64,000 nucleotides of DNA from Candidatus Brachybacter algidus (lineage in GTDB: Bacteria; Bacteroidota; Bacteroidia; Chitinophagales; Saprospiraceae), in contig JADJSK010000007.1 of the NCBI GenBank assembly GCA_016711705.1, positions 1 through 64,000 on the forward strand, read 5' to 3'. Numbering within the stretch: position 1 is the first letter of the stretch; each line of letters begins with the position of its first letter. The position numbers and the translations under genes are program-made. Positions 54,801 through 63,560 of this stretch are shown piece after piece. Below the pieces are notes generated by a model. It made no database searches. It was not told the DNA's origin and saw nothing but the letters and a program-made list of their open reading frames with translations.

Positions 54801-56096
54801 CTATCGTACTCTAATACTTTCCAAACTCTCTTTCACCGCATTTACTGTATACTCTATATCTGATTCACTCAACGCATCACTGATAAACCATGTTTCATAT
54901 GCAGATGGCGGCAGATAAACACCTCTATCCAACATGGCATGAAAGAATTTAGAAAATAAAGCATTGTTTGCTGCAGCTGCATCATCAAAATTTTCCACCG
55001 GTTTTTCACTGAAATGCACACTGATCATACTTCCCATATGATTGATGACATATGGTATACCACTTGCTTTCAGCACTTCGTCAAGACCCGCATGCAGGCG
55101 ATCAGCCTTCACTTCGATATTTGCGTAAAAGTGTGGGTTTTCACTCAGCTCTTTTAATAAGGTAATTCCTGCGATCATAGCCAACGGATTGCCACTCAAT
55201 GTTCCGGCCTGATATACTTTGCCTAGTGGAGCGATGTGTTCCATGATCTCTCTGCGACCGCCAAAAGCACCTACAGGCATCCCTGCACCGATGACTTTGC
55301 CATAGGTCACGAGATCAGCATCCACGCCTAATCTCTCCTGAGCGCCACCCGGAGCCAGTCTAAACCCTGTCATGACTTCATCAAAGATCAATAACATGCC
55401 ATTTTCATCACAAACCTTTCTTAGGCCTTCCAAAAAACCTTCCTTAGGAATGATGCAGCCCATATTGCCTGCGACCGGTTCGATAATGATGGCAGCGATT
55501 TCATCCGGATGATTTACGACAAGTTCTTTCACAGCATCCAGATCATTGTAAGCGCAGGTAAGCGTATCCTGAGCTACAGCAGCACTCACACCGGGAACAG
55601 TCTGAATATCAAAGGTCGCCAGACCACTTCCGGCTTTTACCAAAAATGCATCGGCATGCCCATGGTAACAACCTTCGAATTTGATAAATTTATTTCTGCC
55701 CGTATATCCTCTTGCCAGTCTGATGGCACTCATGCACGCTTCAGTACCACTATTGACCATTCGAATGAGGTCCACATTTGGGACCATGGATTTGATGAGT
55801 TCAGCTATTTCTATTTCCAATTGTGTCGGTGCACCAAATGAAGTTGAAAAAACTGCTTTCTCCTGAATTGCCTTCACCACCGGAGCATATGCATGTCCGA
55901 GTATCATCGGCCCCCAGCTATTGATGTAGTCGATGTATTTGTTCCCATCCACATCGTACATGTAGGCACCTTTGGCATGATCCATAAAAATTGGTGTTCC
56001 GCCTACTCCTTTGAATGCTCTAACCGGAGAATTGACACCGCCCGGGATGGATTGTTGTGCGCGATCGAAGAGGGATTTACTTGTGGAGATGTTCAT
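54801..56096 (-). CDS. hemL: Glutamate-1-semialdehyde 2,1-aminomutase
   Basis: 431 aa, the standard length. N-terminus SKSLFDRAQQSIPGGVNSPVRAFKGVGGTP, then NSGTEACMSAIRLARGYTGRNKFIKFEGCYHGHAD, IIEPVAGNMGCIIPKEGFLEGLR, LIFDEVMTGFRL and the PLP-binding Lys in TYGKVIGAGMPVGAFGG, all HemL signatures. It converts glutamate-1-semialdehyde to 5-aminolevulinate in the C5 heme pathway, in the cytosol. hemB, the next pathway step, lies upstream on the same strand but is now separated by an IS3-family element whose left end is 37 bp from this ATG. The native promoter may therefore be lost or replaced by IS sequences. Confidence 0.96.
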   Translation of the reverse strand: MNISTSKSLFDRAQQSIPGGVNSPVRAFKGVGGTPIFMDHAKGAYMYDVDGNKYIDYINSWGPMILGHAYAPVVKAIQEKAVFSTSFGAPTQLEIEIAELIKSMVPNVDLIRMVNSGTEACMSAIRLARGYTGRNKFIKFEGCYHGHADAFLVKAGSGLATFDIQTVPGVSAAVAQDTLTCAYNDLDAVKELVVNHPDEIAAIIIEPVAGNMGCIIPKEGFLEGLRKVCDENGMLLIFDEVMTGFRLAPGGAQERLGVDADLVTYGKVIGAGMPVGAFGGRREIMEHIAPLGKVYQAGTLSGNPLAMIAGITLLKELSENPHFYANIEVKADRLHAGLDEVLKASGIPYVINHMGSMISVHFSEKPVENFDDAAAANNALFSKFFHAMLDRGVYLPPSAYETWFISDALSESDIEYTVNAVKESLESIRVR

Positions 56097-56102
56097 TGCT
56101 TC

Positions 56103-56130
56103 GGTTTGTTGTTTGTTGTTTGTTGTTTGT
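56103..56130. repeat. Heptamer tract (TTTGTTG)n
   Basis: About four 7-bp TTTGTTG units directly between the hemL start and the left end of the IS element. Confidence 0.75.
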
Positions 56131-56389
56131 CGCTTGATGGATCATGATTTCAATTGACAGGTTTTACCCAACAACCCAACAAGATGTGGAAAACTTGATT
56201 TTGTAAATATAGTAATATCTTTCATTTTTGACTCGACGGTTGCGTAAAGCGGACTGGAGCTCTGCTGGGGAGCAACTCCAGAAGGAATAGCGTAATTACT
56301 CATATATGGAATGAATTCCGAGCAGGAGGCTTTTACCTTCTGCTTTTTTAATTTATTCCAGTTTAGGGAATCATGCCTTATAAACCCAT

Positions 56390-57257
56390 TCATTGCTCAT
56401 TGTTTTTGAAATCGAACATAACTTTAGTCGGCCTCATTTCCAATGGTAATGATTCAATGTATTCTTCAAATTGTACCGGGCTTCTATTTCCAAGTTGTTT
56501 AATTGCCCTTTGTTCATTATTCAGCTTTTGTATCTTTTTACATGCTTTAACGAGTCCTGAATAAGTCGTGACTCCCCATGGTATCAAGTACCTGTTTTTA
56601 ACATTATCGTTTAGTTGTTCTGCACTACCGTTTTCTTTACACTTTTTAGATCTGCTTATCTGCATACCCAATTCATTTAGGAGCATTAAATAAATCAATG
56701 CCTCATATTGTGAGCCGTTGTCTGTATGATGAATGGCAAATTTTAGATTTTGAGCTCCTCTTATGCTAATGCATCTTTTAAACTAGCCACAGCTTGCTCT
56801 GCTTTCATATTTTTGGAAGGAAGTAAGCATAATATGAATTGAGAGTACACATCTTTGAGGCAAAAAATAAAATGCCATGTTCCATCGACCATATAGTATG
56901 TAATGTCCCTACTATCAACTGGTTTATTCCATTTAATACTAAACCATTTGTCAGGTTGGGATATGTTTTCTTCCCTTTTCCATCACTTGTTTTTGGTACT
57001 TGTGGCCGACTTTTCCGGACATTCATTCCTGCTTCAGCCACCCATCTTTCGAATCTATTTATGCCAACTCCCAGGTATATTCCTTGATTTAATATACTAT
57101 AAAACAAAGTCCTCGCACTAAATCCAGGATGGTTGGCCCGCCACACTTTCGCTAACTCAAGCACATCAGATTTTAGCTTATCTATTTGAACCTCACTTTT
57201 CTGATGTTGACTTAATCCCTGACGACTGTAGCCTACTTCTCGATATAACTGTTCCAT
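56390..57257 (-). pseudogene. IS3-type transposase OrfB, two frameshifts
   Basis: Three reading frames cover one integrase-like transposase. Frame a (57257 to about 56909) has the HTH-like N-terminus (EQLYREVGYSRQGLSQHQK, FSARTLFYSIL, VGINRFERWVAEAGM). A base appears missing in the GGG run at 56907-56909. Frame b then reads DITYYMVDGTWHFIFCLKDVYS, the first catalytic Asp region, up to a TAA near 56762. Frame c reads FAIHHTDNGSQYEALI, the second Asp (TDNGSQ), and then HTxNGxAE-like CKENGSAEQLNDN with the catalytic Glu, ending at 56390. The full DDE triad is recoverable. Either decay or assembly errors. Confidence 0.85.
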
Positions 57258-57289
57258 ACTAAATGATTTAGTTCTTGTCTGAAAGTTGG

Positions 57290-57643
57290 CTAAGACTTTT
57301 TTAAAAATTTCTCCTTAATATCCACTTGAAAATGCTCGCCAGCAACCTTCAATAGCTCCTCATAATACTCAATCTTTATAAGTTGTTTTCCTAATAAATT
57401 CTCCATGTGGTGGATCTTCCCTTCAGAATTTTTCCACTTTAAATAATCCGATTCTGTTTCAATTACTATTACCGGAGATTTATAATCTTTCGTTCCATAT
57501 TTCTTCAACCACCTGTAAATAGCAGTGTCTCCCAACTCCAGCATATTGGATAATTTATGTACGGTAATCTGACCAGATTCTATCTGTTCTACCTTTTCCT
57601 TTTTGAAACTTTCTGAAAATAACCTTCTAACTTTTTTTGTCAT
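57290..57643 (-). CDS. IS3-family OrfA (transposase DNA-binding subunit)
   Basis: 117 aa. N-terminal helix-turn-helix typical of IS3 OrfA (RRLFSESFKKEKVEQIESGQ, VHKLSNMLELGDTAIYRWLKKYG) and a C-terminal leucine-zipper-like coiled coil (MENLLGKQLIKIEYYEELLKVAG). Its end contains the slippery heptamer A AAA AAG (57302-57296) in the correct phase; a -1 slip there gives a continuous frame into OrfB (KKVLANFQTRTKSFSMEQLY). This is the normal IS3 way of making the OrfAB transposase. The gene itself is intact, unlike orfB. Confidence 0.9.
   Translation of the reverse strand: MTKKVRRLFSESFKKEKVEQIESGQITVHKLSNMLELGDTAIYRWLKKYGTKDYKSPVIVIETESDYLKWKNSEGKIHHMENLLGKQLIKIEYYEELLKVAGEHFQVDIKEKFLKKS
57296..57302 (-). 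promoter_or_regulatory. Programmed -1 frameshift site A AAA AAG
   Basis: In the OrfA frame the codons are TTA AAA AAG TCT TAG, so the A6G heptamer is in phase. Slipping by -1 leads straight into OrfB without a stop. Confidence 0.82.
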
Positions 57644-57731
57644 AACTTTAAATTTAGAAAGTTTTCCACACTTTTAGTTGTCAACGTATATCATGATACA
57701 TCAGCTTGTTTGAAAAAATATCCTATCACTT

Positions 57732-57748
57732 CCCCTCTGGCAGAGGGG
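57732..57748. repeat. Palindrome CCCCTCT-GGC-AGAGGGG
   Basis: Perfect 7-bp arms with a GGC loop, followed by TGGCGATAGCCGGGGTG. Same class as the hairpins at 10933, 11099 and 46223. It lies between hemB (3' side) and the IS element. Confidence 0.75.
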
Positions 57749-57815
57749 TGGCGATAGCCGGGGTGTTGACCTCTCTTTCAATTCTCATTGAGAATGGAAA
57801 GTCATCATCATATTC

Positions 57816-58793
57816 TCATTTATTCAGCAGCTTCGCAGCATCCTTAGCAAAGTACGTTGCGATCAGGTCCGCTCCGGCACGTTTGATGCTGGTAAGACAT
57901 TCCAAAATTGCTTTATTTTCATCCAGCCAACCCATTTTTGCAGCAGCTTTGATCATGGCATATTCTCCGCTGACGTGGTAGGCGCTGACCGGGACATGGA
58001 CTGCATTTTTGATCTCACGGATGATGTCAAGATAAGCCATGGCAGGTTTCACCATGACGATATCCGCACCTTCCTCTATATCCTGAAACACTTCACTGAT
58101 GGCTTCCAACCTATTGGAATAATCCATCTGGTATGTTTTTTTATCACCAAATCCGGGAGCGCTGTCTAACGCATCTCTGAATGGTCCATAAAAACATGAA
58201 GCATATTTGGCGCTGTAAGCCATGATGCCAACTTTGGTAAAATTATGTTCTTCAAGGCCTGTTCGGATCTCCCCTATTCTGCCATCCATCATGTCACTCG
58301 GTGCTACGAAATCAGCACCGGCTGCTGCATGACTGACGCTCATTTTAACTAAAGCTTCCACTGTTTCATCGTTGATTATGTATCCATCCTTGACGATGCC
58401 ATCGTGACCATATTCAGAATAAGGATCCAAGGCAACATCCGTCATGACGACCATTTCAGGGCAGGCATCTTTGATGGCTTTAATACTTCGCTGCATGAGT
58501 CCATCAGGATTCCATGCCTCTTTGCCTGTATTGTCCTTGAATTCATCCGGACATTTAATAAAGATCAGTACAGATTTAATACCCAATGACCAAAGTTCTT
58601 TTACCTCTTTGATCGTATTATCAATTGAATATCTGTAATATCCCGACATAGAAGGAATCTCATGACTCACGCCACTTCCTTCATCTATAAATAAAGGCGC
58701 TATAAAATCATTTGGAGTCAATACAGTTTCTGCCACTAAACTTCTGATCGAAGGATTTAGACGCAGTGTCCTGTTTCTTTTCTGTAAATACAT
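57816..58793 (-). CDS. hemB: Delta-aminolevulinic acid dehydratase (porphobilinogen synthase)
   Basis: 325 aa. RNRTLRLNPSIRSLVAETVLTPNDFIAPLFIDEG is the N-terminus of HemB. The metal-loop region reads DVALDPYSEYGHDG, lacking the Cys triad of zinc enzymes, so it is an Mg-type enzyme. Active-site lysines are in MAYSAKYASCFYGPFRDA and the Schiff-base VMVKPAMAYLDIIRE; VSAYHVSGEYAMIKAA completes the site. It condenses two 5-aminolevulinates to porphobilinogen in the cytosol, the step after HemL, whose gene is downstream beyond the IS element. A TAnnTTTG box (58825-58832) precedes it. Confidence 0.96.
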   Translation of the reverse strand: MYLQKRNRTLRLNPSIRSLVAETVLTPNDFIAPLFIDEGSGVSHEIPSMSGYYRYSIDNTIKEVKELWSLGIKSVLIFIKCPDEFKDNTGKEAWNPDGLMQRSIKAIKDACPEMVVMTDVALDPYSEYGHDGIVKDGYIINDETVEALVKMSVSHAAAGADFVAPSDMMDGRIGEIRTGLEEHNFTKVGIMAYSAKYASCFYGPFRDALDSAPGFGDKKTYQMDYSNRLEAISEVFQDIEEGADIVMVKPAMAYLDIIREIKNAVHVPVSAYHVSGEYAMIKAAAKMGWLDENKAILECLTSIKRAGADLIATYFAKDAAKLLNK

Positions 58794-58824
58794 TCAGTTA
58801 ATTTTTATATGCTGAAAAGCTGGG

Positions 58825-58832
58825 CAAAGGTA
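58825..58832 (-). promoter_or_regulatory. Possible -7 element of hemB promoter
   Basis: Minus-strand TACCTTTG fits TAnnTTTG, 31 bp before the ATG at 58793. No TTG at the -33 spacing. Confidence 0.42.
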
Positions 58833-59091
58833 AGGATTAATTATAAATGGTGAATGGTGAATGCTAAAATGAGAGCGAGCGGTTTTGCCAGATCCATTCC
58901 TCAGGCCATCATTTGAAATGAACCTTGTTGAAGCGAAGGAAAGTTCCGGAAAAGAAATTATAAATGATGAATGATAAATTATGAACGCTGCCTCGAAGCA
59001 AAAGTTTCTCAATTCAAATATCTTAAAGATTGCCAGACTAAAAAAGGCAAATTTGGCATTGTTAAAGCATTTAAATATTTTGAAAAACAAG

Positions 59092-59277
59092 AACCCCGAA
59101 GGTGTTGACATTATTGTAATACATGCTAAAATTAGTACATCAAAACCCCGAAGGTGGTGACATTATTATAACAAATGCCTAAACCAACAGATTAAAACCC
59201 CGAAGGCGGTGATATTATTATAACAAATGCTAAAATTAGTACATCAAGACCCCGAAGGTGGTGACATTATGCTCCTT
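59092..59277. repeat. 52-bp-period tandem array (CCCCGAAGG...)
   Basis: CCCCGAAGG recurs at 59094, 59146, 59198 and 59250, exactly 52 bp apart. Each unit continues (T/C)G(G/T)TGA(C/T)ATTATT(A/G)TAA(C/T)A(A)ATGC, then a 20-nt tail. Tails 1 and 3 are nearly identical (CTAAAATTAGTACATCAA) while tail 2 differs (CCTAAACCAACAGATTAA). The last copy is truncated, running into GCTCC near the amylase 3' end. The gap 58794-59305 holds this array and hemB upstream DNA; no gene is supported. Confidence 0.9.
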
Positions 59278-59305
59278 AATAAAATCCACTTTTCAAAAGT
59301 TTGAT

Positions 59306-61792
59306 CTATTTCTTCACAAATCGAAAAACCTCCAGCCCATCTATCTGGATAAAATAAATCCCCGAAATTAATTTTTGAATATTAAGCGTATTTCCACGCA
59401 GTTTTTGAGTGGAAATTATTCTTCCATTTATATCAGTAATTGAATAATTAAATTCCTTTTCAATATTTCCTTCAAATATCAATTCATTATCCACTAAATT
59501 ATTAACCAAACGAATGCCGCTGCCAGAGAAAAATACAGTTTTGACCGGACTTAAATTTATAGCACCATCGTTTTCAATTGATTTAATTCTGTAATAATTT
59601 TTCAAGGCTGGTTTTTCATCTAATAACTGGAATAAAACATGAGGTTGTTTTGAATCAAATTCAAGGTTTTTCCAATCAGAATAATTTCGCTCGTCAACAC
59701 TTTTCTGAATTGTAATAGTTTTAACATTATCAAGCGAAGTCATTGAGCCACTTAATTGAACGTTCTTTCCTGATTTCTGCGCATCAAAACTTATGATATT
59801 CAACGGTAAAGGAATGATAGGGTTATCACCCTCAACCCAAACAGCATAAGATCTGGCAGCCAACTTTAGATTGAGCACAGATCCCGAAATAGTGATCTGA
59901 TCCGCGCCTGTACTTAATCCTGTCACATCAGTAAAAATGGTTCCGTTCGGAATTCCTGTAGTTTCAATATTCTGATTGACATCTAATGCCTCTCCGGCAA
60001 AATTAATTGCAACCACAACATCCTTTCCTGAAGCAAGACCTTTAAGCTGATATATCAATGAAGTAGTTGGAAATCCAGTCGTATAAGTGCTGCTATAAGA
60101 AGAACCAATGGCAGTCAGATTAACCACGCTTGTAGCTCCAATTATATAATCCTGATGTACTTTGATCAATTGATCTATGTATCCTTTTAAGGGTGGAACC
60201 GGATTACTTCTGTCTCCGGCATTTCCATAATATCCAAAGTAATCAGGATAAAATACACAAGGAACACCAAGTTGATTATTAGTCAGAATGTAAGCATATG
60301 GCAATATGACATCATTTTGTACAAGTGATGCAAATCCGGAAGCATCTCTAAAGTCATGATTGTTGGCAAAAGTGACTACATTATATCCGGATAAACCATT
60401 TGAATTCAATGAGCTTGTAAATACATTTCGAGCATCATACCCAAACTGATCACAGGATTGACGCAATGATTCCCTCAAGGAAAAATCAAATATCTTAGGG
60501 CTCATAGCGGCCTTTGTATCCGCATCCATAGAAGCAAGCACATCATTAACCCATCCCGCTAATGGTCCAGCGTTAGTGTCATACCATTCTCCAACGATAA
60601 GGTCAAGCGTTACATCATTATCATATAAATAGTCCAGCATGTCACCTACAAAGTTTGCCGGAAAATGCTTAACCGCATCCAATCTGAATCCTTTGATGCC
60701 CAATGCCTGACAATTCCATAGCGCCCAAGCGAATAAGGCATCTCGAGCACAATCGGTATTTTGATCATAGTCATAGAAAAAGAGCATTCCATCTTGATCA
60801 CCACTCAAGCCTGTACTATTGGTATAATTAGGTTTAAAGCAATCCCAGTGCATTTCACCCAAGTCACTTGGCAATCCTGAGAAATCAGTATAAGTCTGAT
60901 AATTTAATTGTCCTATTACATTCTGGCCTATGGCTCCATTCCAAATACCATAGATTCTGTGGTCTGAATAATTACCACCCGGATTCGTGAGATAGATTTC
61001 GATTTGATCTCCTGCCACATTGTACTGTCCAGGAGCGATATACACATGAAATTCATCCACGGTGCAACCACTTGCATCCACATATGCTTTCATATCTACT
61101 CCAAGCGGAAGATCGTTGTTAGCCTGTCCACAATCTCCGCCACCATTAGGCTCGGCTTCGGTGATGACAGGAAGATTTTGATATCCCACAACGGATGTTT
61201 GCATGTAAACTTTATATTCCTTGTTCCAGAAATTAGAATGTTGAGAAGCAGAACTGATCTTAAAATAATAATCTCCGGCACCGTTGCCACTGCTTCCACC
61301 CAATGGTAAAGTACATCTGAATCTATCAGAGGGAAACGGTTGATCGCCATTATTTACCTTAGTGCCATTATAATTATTGATATAATCCTTTACGGCAGGG
61401 TTATTTTCTGGTGCTCCGCCGTCACGGTGATTCATGACCATGTCAGCCACAGGATGAAGATCCAAAGAGGTCATATGAATTAATAAATTATCAAGCGAAG
61501 GGCGCGTACCGAAACCTGTTGTTGTATTCCCAATATAAAGATCTTTAGGATCATAGCCATTGCTATATTGGCCGGAGGCAGCTGTGGAGTGAGGTGGTAT
61601 CCACAAATGGGTAAATCCGGAGGCCTTTAAATCTTCCACTTTATCATTGAGTGAATCTGCCCAGTTTTTTCCTTCAGCCGTTTTTGGATAATCCCAATAC
61701 CAGCCTTGCATCATAAATTGCTGGCTATAAAGTTGCTCAATTCCGGAGAAAATGAAAACAATTATGATGAAGCTTTTCGTATTAAAATTCAT
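59306..61792 (-). CDS. T9SS-secreted GH13 alpha-amylase
   Basis: 828 aa with signal peptide (about 1-24, IEQLYSQ). GH13 regions: I, DMVMNH (117-122); II, GFRLDAVKHF (nucleophile Asp about 371); III, LIVGEWYD (acid/base Glu about 400); IV, FANNHDF (Asp about 480). Between regions I and II is an unusually long insert (about 165-300) with SQHSNFWNKEYKVYM, EFHVYIAPGQYNV and EIYLTNPGGNYSDHRIYGIWNG, an enlarged domain B. The C-terminus (about 745-828) is a T9SS sorting domain with YSITDINGRIISTQKL and LISGIYFIQI. It hydrolyses starch or glycogen outside the cell. Single gene; -7-like box upstream. Confidence 0.92.
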   Translation of the reverse strand: MNFNTKSFIIIVFIFSGIEQLYSQQFMMQGWYWDYPKTAEGKNWADSLNDKVEDLKASGFTHLWIPPHSTAASGQYSNGYDPKDLYIGNTTTGFGTRPSLDNLLIHMTSLDLHPVADMVMNHRDGGAPENNPAVKDYINNYNGTKVNNGDQPFPSDRFRCTLPLGGSSGNGAGDYYFKISSASQHSNFWNKEYKVYMQTSVVGYQNLPVITEAEPNGGGDCGQANNDLPLGVDMKAYVDASGCTVDEFHVYIAPGQYNVAGDQIEIYLTNPGGNYSDHRIYGIWNGAIGQNVIGQLNYQTYTDFSGLPSDLGEMHWDCFKPNYTNSTGLSGDQDGMLFFYDYDQNTDCARDALFAWALWNCQALGIKGFRLDAVKHFPANFVGDMLDYLYDNDVTLDLIVGEWYDTNAGPLAGWVNDVLASMDADTKAAMSPKIFDFSLRESLRQSCDQFGYDARNVFTSSLNSNGLSGYNVVTFANNHDFRDASGFASLVQNDVILPYAYILTNNQLGVPCVFYPDYFGYYGNAGDRSNPVPPLKGYIDQLIKVHQDYIIGATSVVNLTAIGSSYSSTYTTGFPTTSLIYQLKGLASGKDVVVAINFAGEALDVNQNIETTGIPNGTIFTDVTGLSTGADQITISGSVLNLKLAARSYAVWVEGDNPIIPLPLNIISFDAQKSGKNVQLSGSMTSLDNVKTITIQKSVDERNYSDWKNLEFDSKQPHVLFQLLDEKPALKNYYRIKSIENDGAINLSPVKTVFFSGSGIRLVNNLVDNELIFEGNIEKEFNYSITDINGRIISTQKLRGNTLNIQKLISGIYFIQIDGLEVFRFVKK

Positions 61793-61833
61793 ACAGATAT
61801 CAATTAAGTGTAATAAATGAGGTAGATTCTGTA

Positions 61834-61841
61834 CAAACTTA
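61834..61841 (-). promoter_or_regulatory. Possible -7 element of amylase promoter
   Basis: Minus-strand TAAGTTTG fits TAnnTTTG, about 42 bp before the ATG at 61792. No -33 TTG at the usual spacing. Confidence 0.4.
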
Positions 61842-61993
61842 ACAAATATCTTTTATAATGTGTAAAAAGTACACGATGGAAATTGTTATCGTGCAATCGA
61901 GTGATTGTGTGATCGCTTGATGAGTTAAAATCAAAACGCATTAAATCTATCTTGTAATCCGAAATTATGAATTAACCGCAATCATTCTGACTT

Positions 61994-63331
61994 CTAATTT
62001 CTAATCTCTAATTTTAAATGCTCCGCCGTCAACCACTCCGGTTTTGAGATATTAACGACTGATTTCAGATCATTTAATATCGTGTACAATCCAAAATACG
62101 TCCTATTGACATACAATCCATGTTGCGAGCCACGTGCTGAGCTAGCCTTTCTCAACTCGGGTAATTTGGAAACGTATTCCATAAATTCATAGATCTCCTC
62201 CACATACCCTTCTTGCCCAAAATCAAAGACATCCGTATTAAATGGTCTGCCAAGCAATCGGATCATCTTTTTGAAAAGTTCTGCAAAAAATACTTGCAAC
62301 TCGGGACTATCTTCCTTCAACAAAAATTCCAAATCCCAAAATATTTTCATCGTAGCGTCTTCATCCTTCAATGTATCAGAGTTCATTAAAGAAAAATATT
62401 GTTTGTAATAATCCTCCGGAATGACTTTCACACAACCAAAATCGATGATGCCCAAACGTCCGTCAGGCGTAAATAAAAAATTACCTGGATGTGGATCTGC
62501 ATGGACTTTCTTCAAGGTGTGCATCTGATAATCATAAAATTCCCAAAGCGCCTGACCTAATTGATTTCGGACCTCTTGTGAAGGATTGGTATCTAAGAAT
62601 TCTTTTAAATGCATTCCTTCTATCCAATCCATTGTCAGGATTCGATTCGACGAATATTCTTTGTAATAACTGGGAAAAAATAAATTAGGAATGTGGCTAC
62701 ATGCATTTGAAATTTCAATAGAACGTTGCAATTCCAGTTCGTAATCTGATTCTTCCAGCAACTTATCTTCTACTTCTGCAAAATAGCGATCTATATCAGA
62801 ATCATTCAGATTCAGCAAAGTCACAGCCAATGGCCTAGCCATCTTGAGGTCTGAAGAAATACTTTCAGCAATACCAGGATATTGAATTTTTACAGCTAAT
62901 TTTTTCCCATCTTTTTCAGCCTTATGCACCTGACCTATAGAAGCGGCATTTTCTGCTTTCAGATCAAATTTATCGAATATTTCAGTTGGCGATTTATCGA
63001 AATATTTTTTAAATGTTTTGATCACTAATGGAGCGGACAGAGGCGGGGCGGAGTATTGAGCCATAGCAAATTTGTCCGTATAGGCCCTAGGTAAAAGACT
63101 TTTGTCCATGCTCATCATTTGAGCTACTTTCAAAGCACTTCCCTTGAGATTACTTAACGTATCATATACATCCTCCGCATTTTCCCTGTGGAGATCTTCC
63201 TTTGTGAGGGAAGAATCAAAGATCCTTTTGCTGTAATGCTTGATATAATTACCACCAACTTTTACTCCGGCCTTTGCAAATTGTGTTGCTCTGGCCACTT
63301 TTGATGTAGGAATACTTTCTTGAGACTTCAT
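61994..63331 (-). CDS. ABC1/UbiB (AarF) protein kinase-like family protein
   Basis: 445 aa from ATG 63331; an in-frame ATG at 63358 would overlap a TAnnTTTG box (63356-63363), so the later start is chosen. UbiB-family landmarks: the KxGQ-like LKGSALKVAQMMSMDKSLLP, the Ala-rich nucleotide loop ENAASIGQVHKAEKDGKKLAVKIQYPG, HADPHPGNFLFTPDGRLGIIDFGCVK (catalytic loop and metal Asp). These atypical kinase-like proteins support quinone or isoprenoid lipid metabolism, mostly as ATPases. The canonical Gly-Gln of KxGQ is changed to AQ. A partial TetR-like gene lies upstream; the two are often neighbours in Bacteroidota. Confidence 0.9.
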   Translation of the reverse strand: MKSQESIPTSKVARATQFAKAGVKVGGNYIKHYSKRIFDSSLTKEDLHRENAEDVYDTLSNLKGSALKVAQMMSMDKSLLPRAYTDKFAMAQYSAPPLSAPLVIKTFKKYFDKSPTEIFDKFDLKAENAASIGQVHKAEKDGKKLAVKIQYPGIAESISSDLKMARPLAVTLLNLNDSDIDRYFAEVEDKLLEESDYELELQRSIEISNACSHIPNLFFPSYYKEYSSNRILTMDWIEGMHLKEFLDTNPSQEVRNQLGQALWEFYDYQMHTLKKVHADPHPGNFLFTPDGRLGIIDFGCVKVIPEDYYKQYFSLMNSDTLKDEDATMKIFWDLEFLLKEDSPELQVFFAELFKKMIRLLGRPFNTDVFDFGQEGYVEEIYEFMEYVSKLPELRKASSARGSQHGLYVNRTYFGLYTILNDLKSVVNISKPEWLTAEHLKLEIRN

Positions 63332-63355
63332 ATTTAGAAAATTAGAAATTAGAAT

Positions 63356-63363
63356 CAAAAATA
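63356..63363 (-). promoter_or_regulatory. Possible -7 element for the UbiB-like gene
   Basis: Minus-strand TATTTTTG fits TAnnTTTG, 24 bp before the chosen start. AAATTAG heptamer-like units lie between them. Confidence 0.45.
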
Positions 63364-63429
63364 TAACATGATGAAATTTAACTCAGATGACGCTGATTAT
63401 TACGAAAGATTAAGACTCTATTTTCTTTA

Positions 63430-63560
63430 GCCACTAATTACACTAATGATGCTTCGCATCTAACACGAATTTATTCGTGTAAATTCGTGTAATTATCTTC
63501 GATGCTGCTTGCACGGTCGTGGCTGATAATAATTCTTTTTGGGCTAATGCCCAAATGGAG
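63430..63560. repeat. CACGAAT/ATTCGTG repeat copy 2 and GGGC hairpin
   Basis: ACACGAAT-TT-ATTCGTGT hairpin (about 63462-63481) with further ATTCGTGTAATT, related to 19160-19205. TTGGGC-TAAT-GCCCAA hairpin follows at about 63538-63553. The roughly 300-bp gap 63364-63662 contains no supported gene. Confidence 0.65.

Larger units (their letters stand above)
56134..57703 (-). mobile_element. IS3-family insertion sequence between hemB and hemL
   Basis: 1570 bp. Terminal inverted repeats begin TGATGGATCATGAT (left) and, on the complement, TGATGTATCATGAT (right). TTGACA is shared further in, giving about 20 of 27 matching positions. Ends are TG...CA. The flanks show a 3-bp GCT direct repeat (56131-56133 and 57704-57706), as expected for IS3-type insertion. 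A GTGGAAAACTT subterminal motif occurs at both ends. It encodes OrfA and OrfB on the minus strand. The 250 bp after orfB contains hairpins (CTGGAG/CTCCAG; GCAGGAGG/CCTTCTGC plus six T at 56322-56349). OrfB carries two frameshifts, so this copy is probably inactive. Confidence 0.88.

Noticed and set aside
56142..56393. 83-aa minus-strand frame at the IS left end
   Set aside because: It extends from the IS terminal repeat through hairpin DNA; no protein similarity, so treated as noncoding IS sequence.
58794..59111. 105-aa minus-strand frame before hemB
   Set aside because: It begins inside the 52-bp array and is Phe-rich low-complexity; probably chance.
59092..59277. CRISPR array
   Set aside because: The 52-bp period and hairpin-like head look array-like, but the tails between heads recur (1 and 3 nearly identical) instead of being unique, and no cas gene is in the window.
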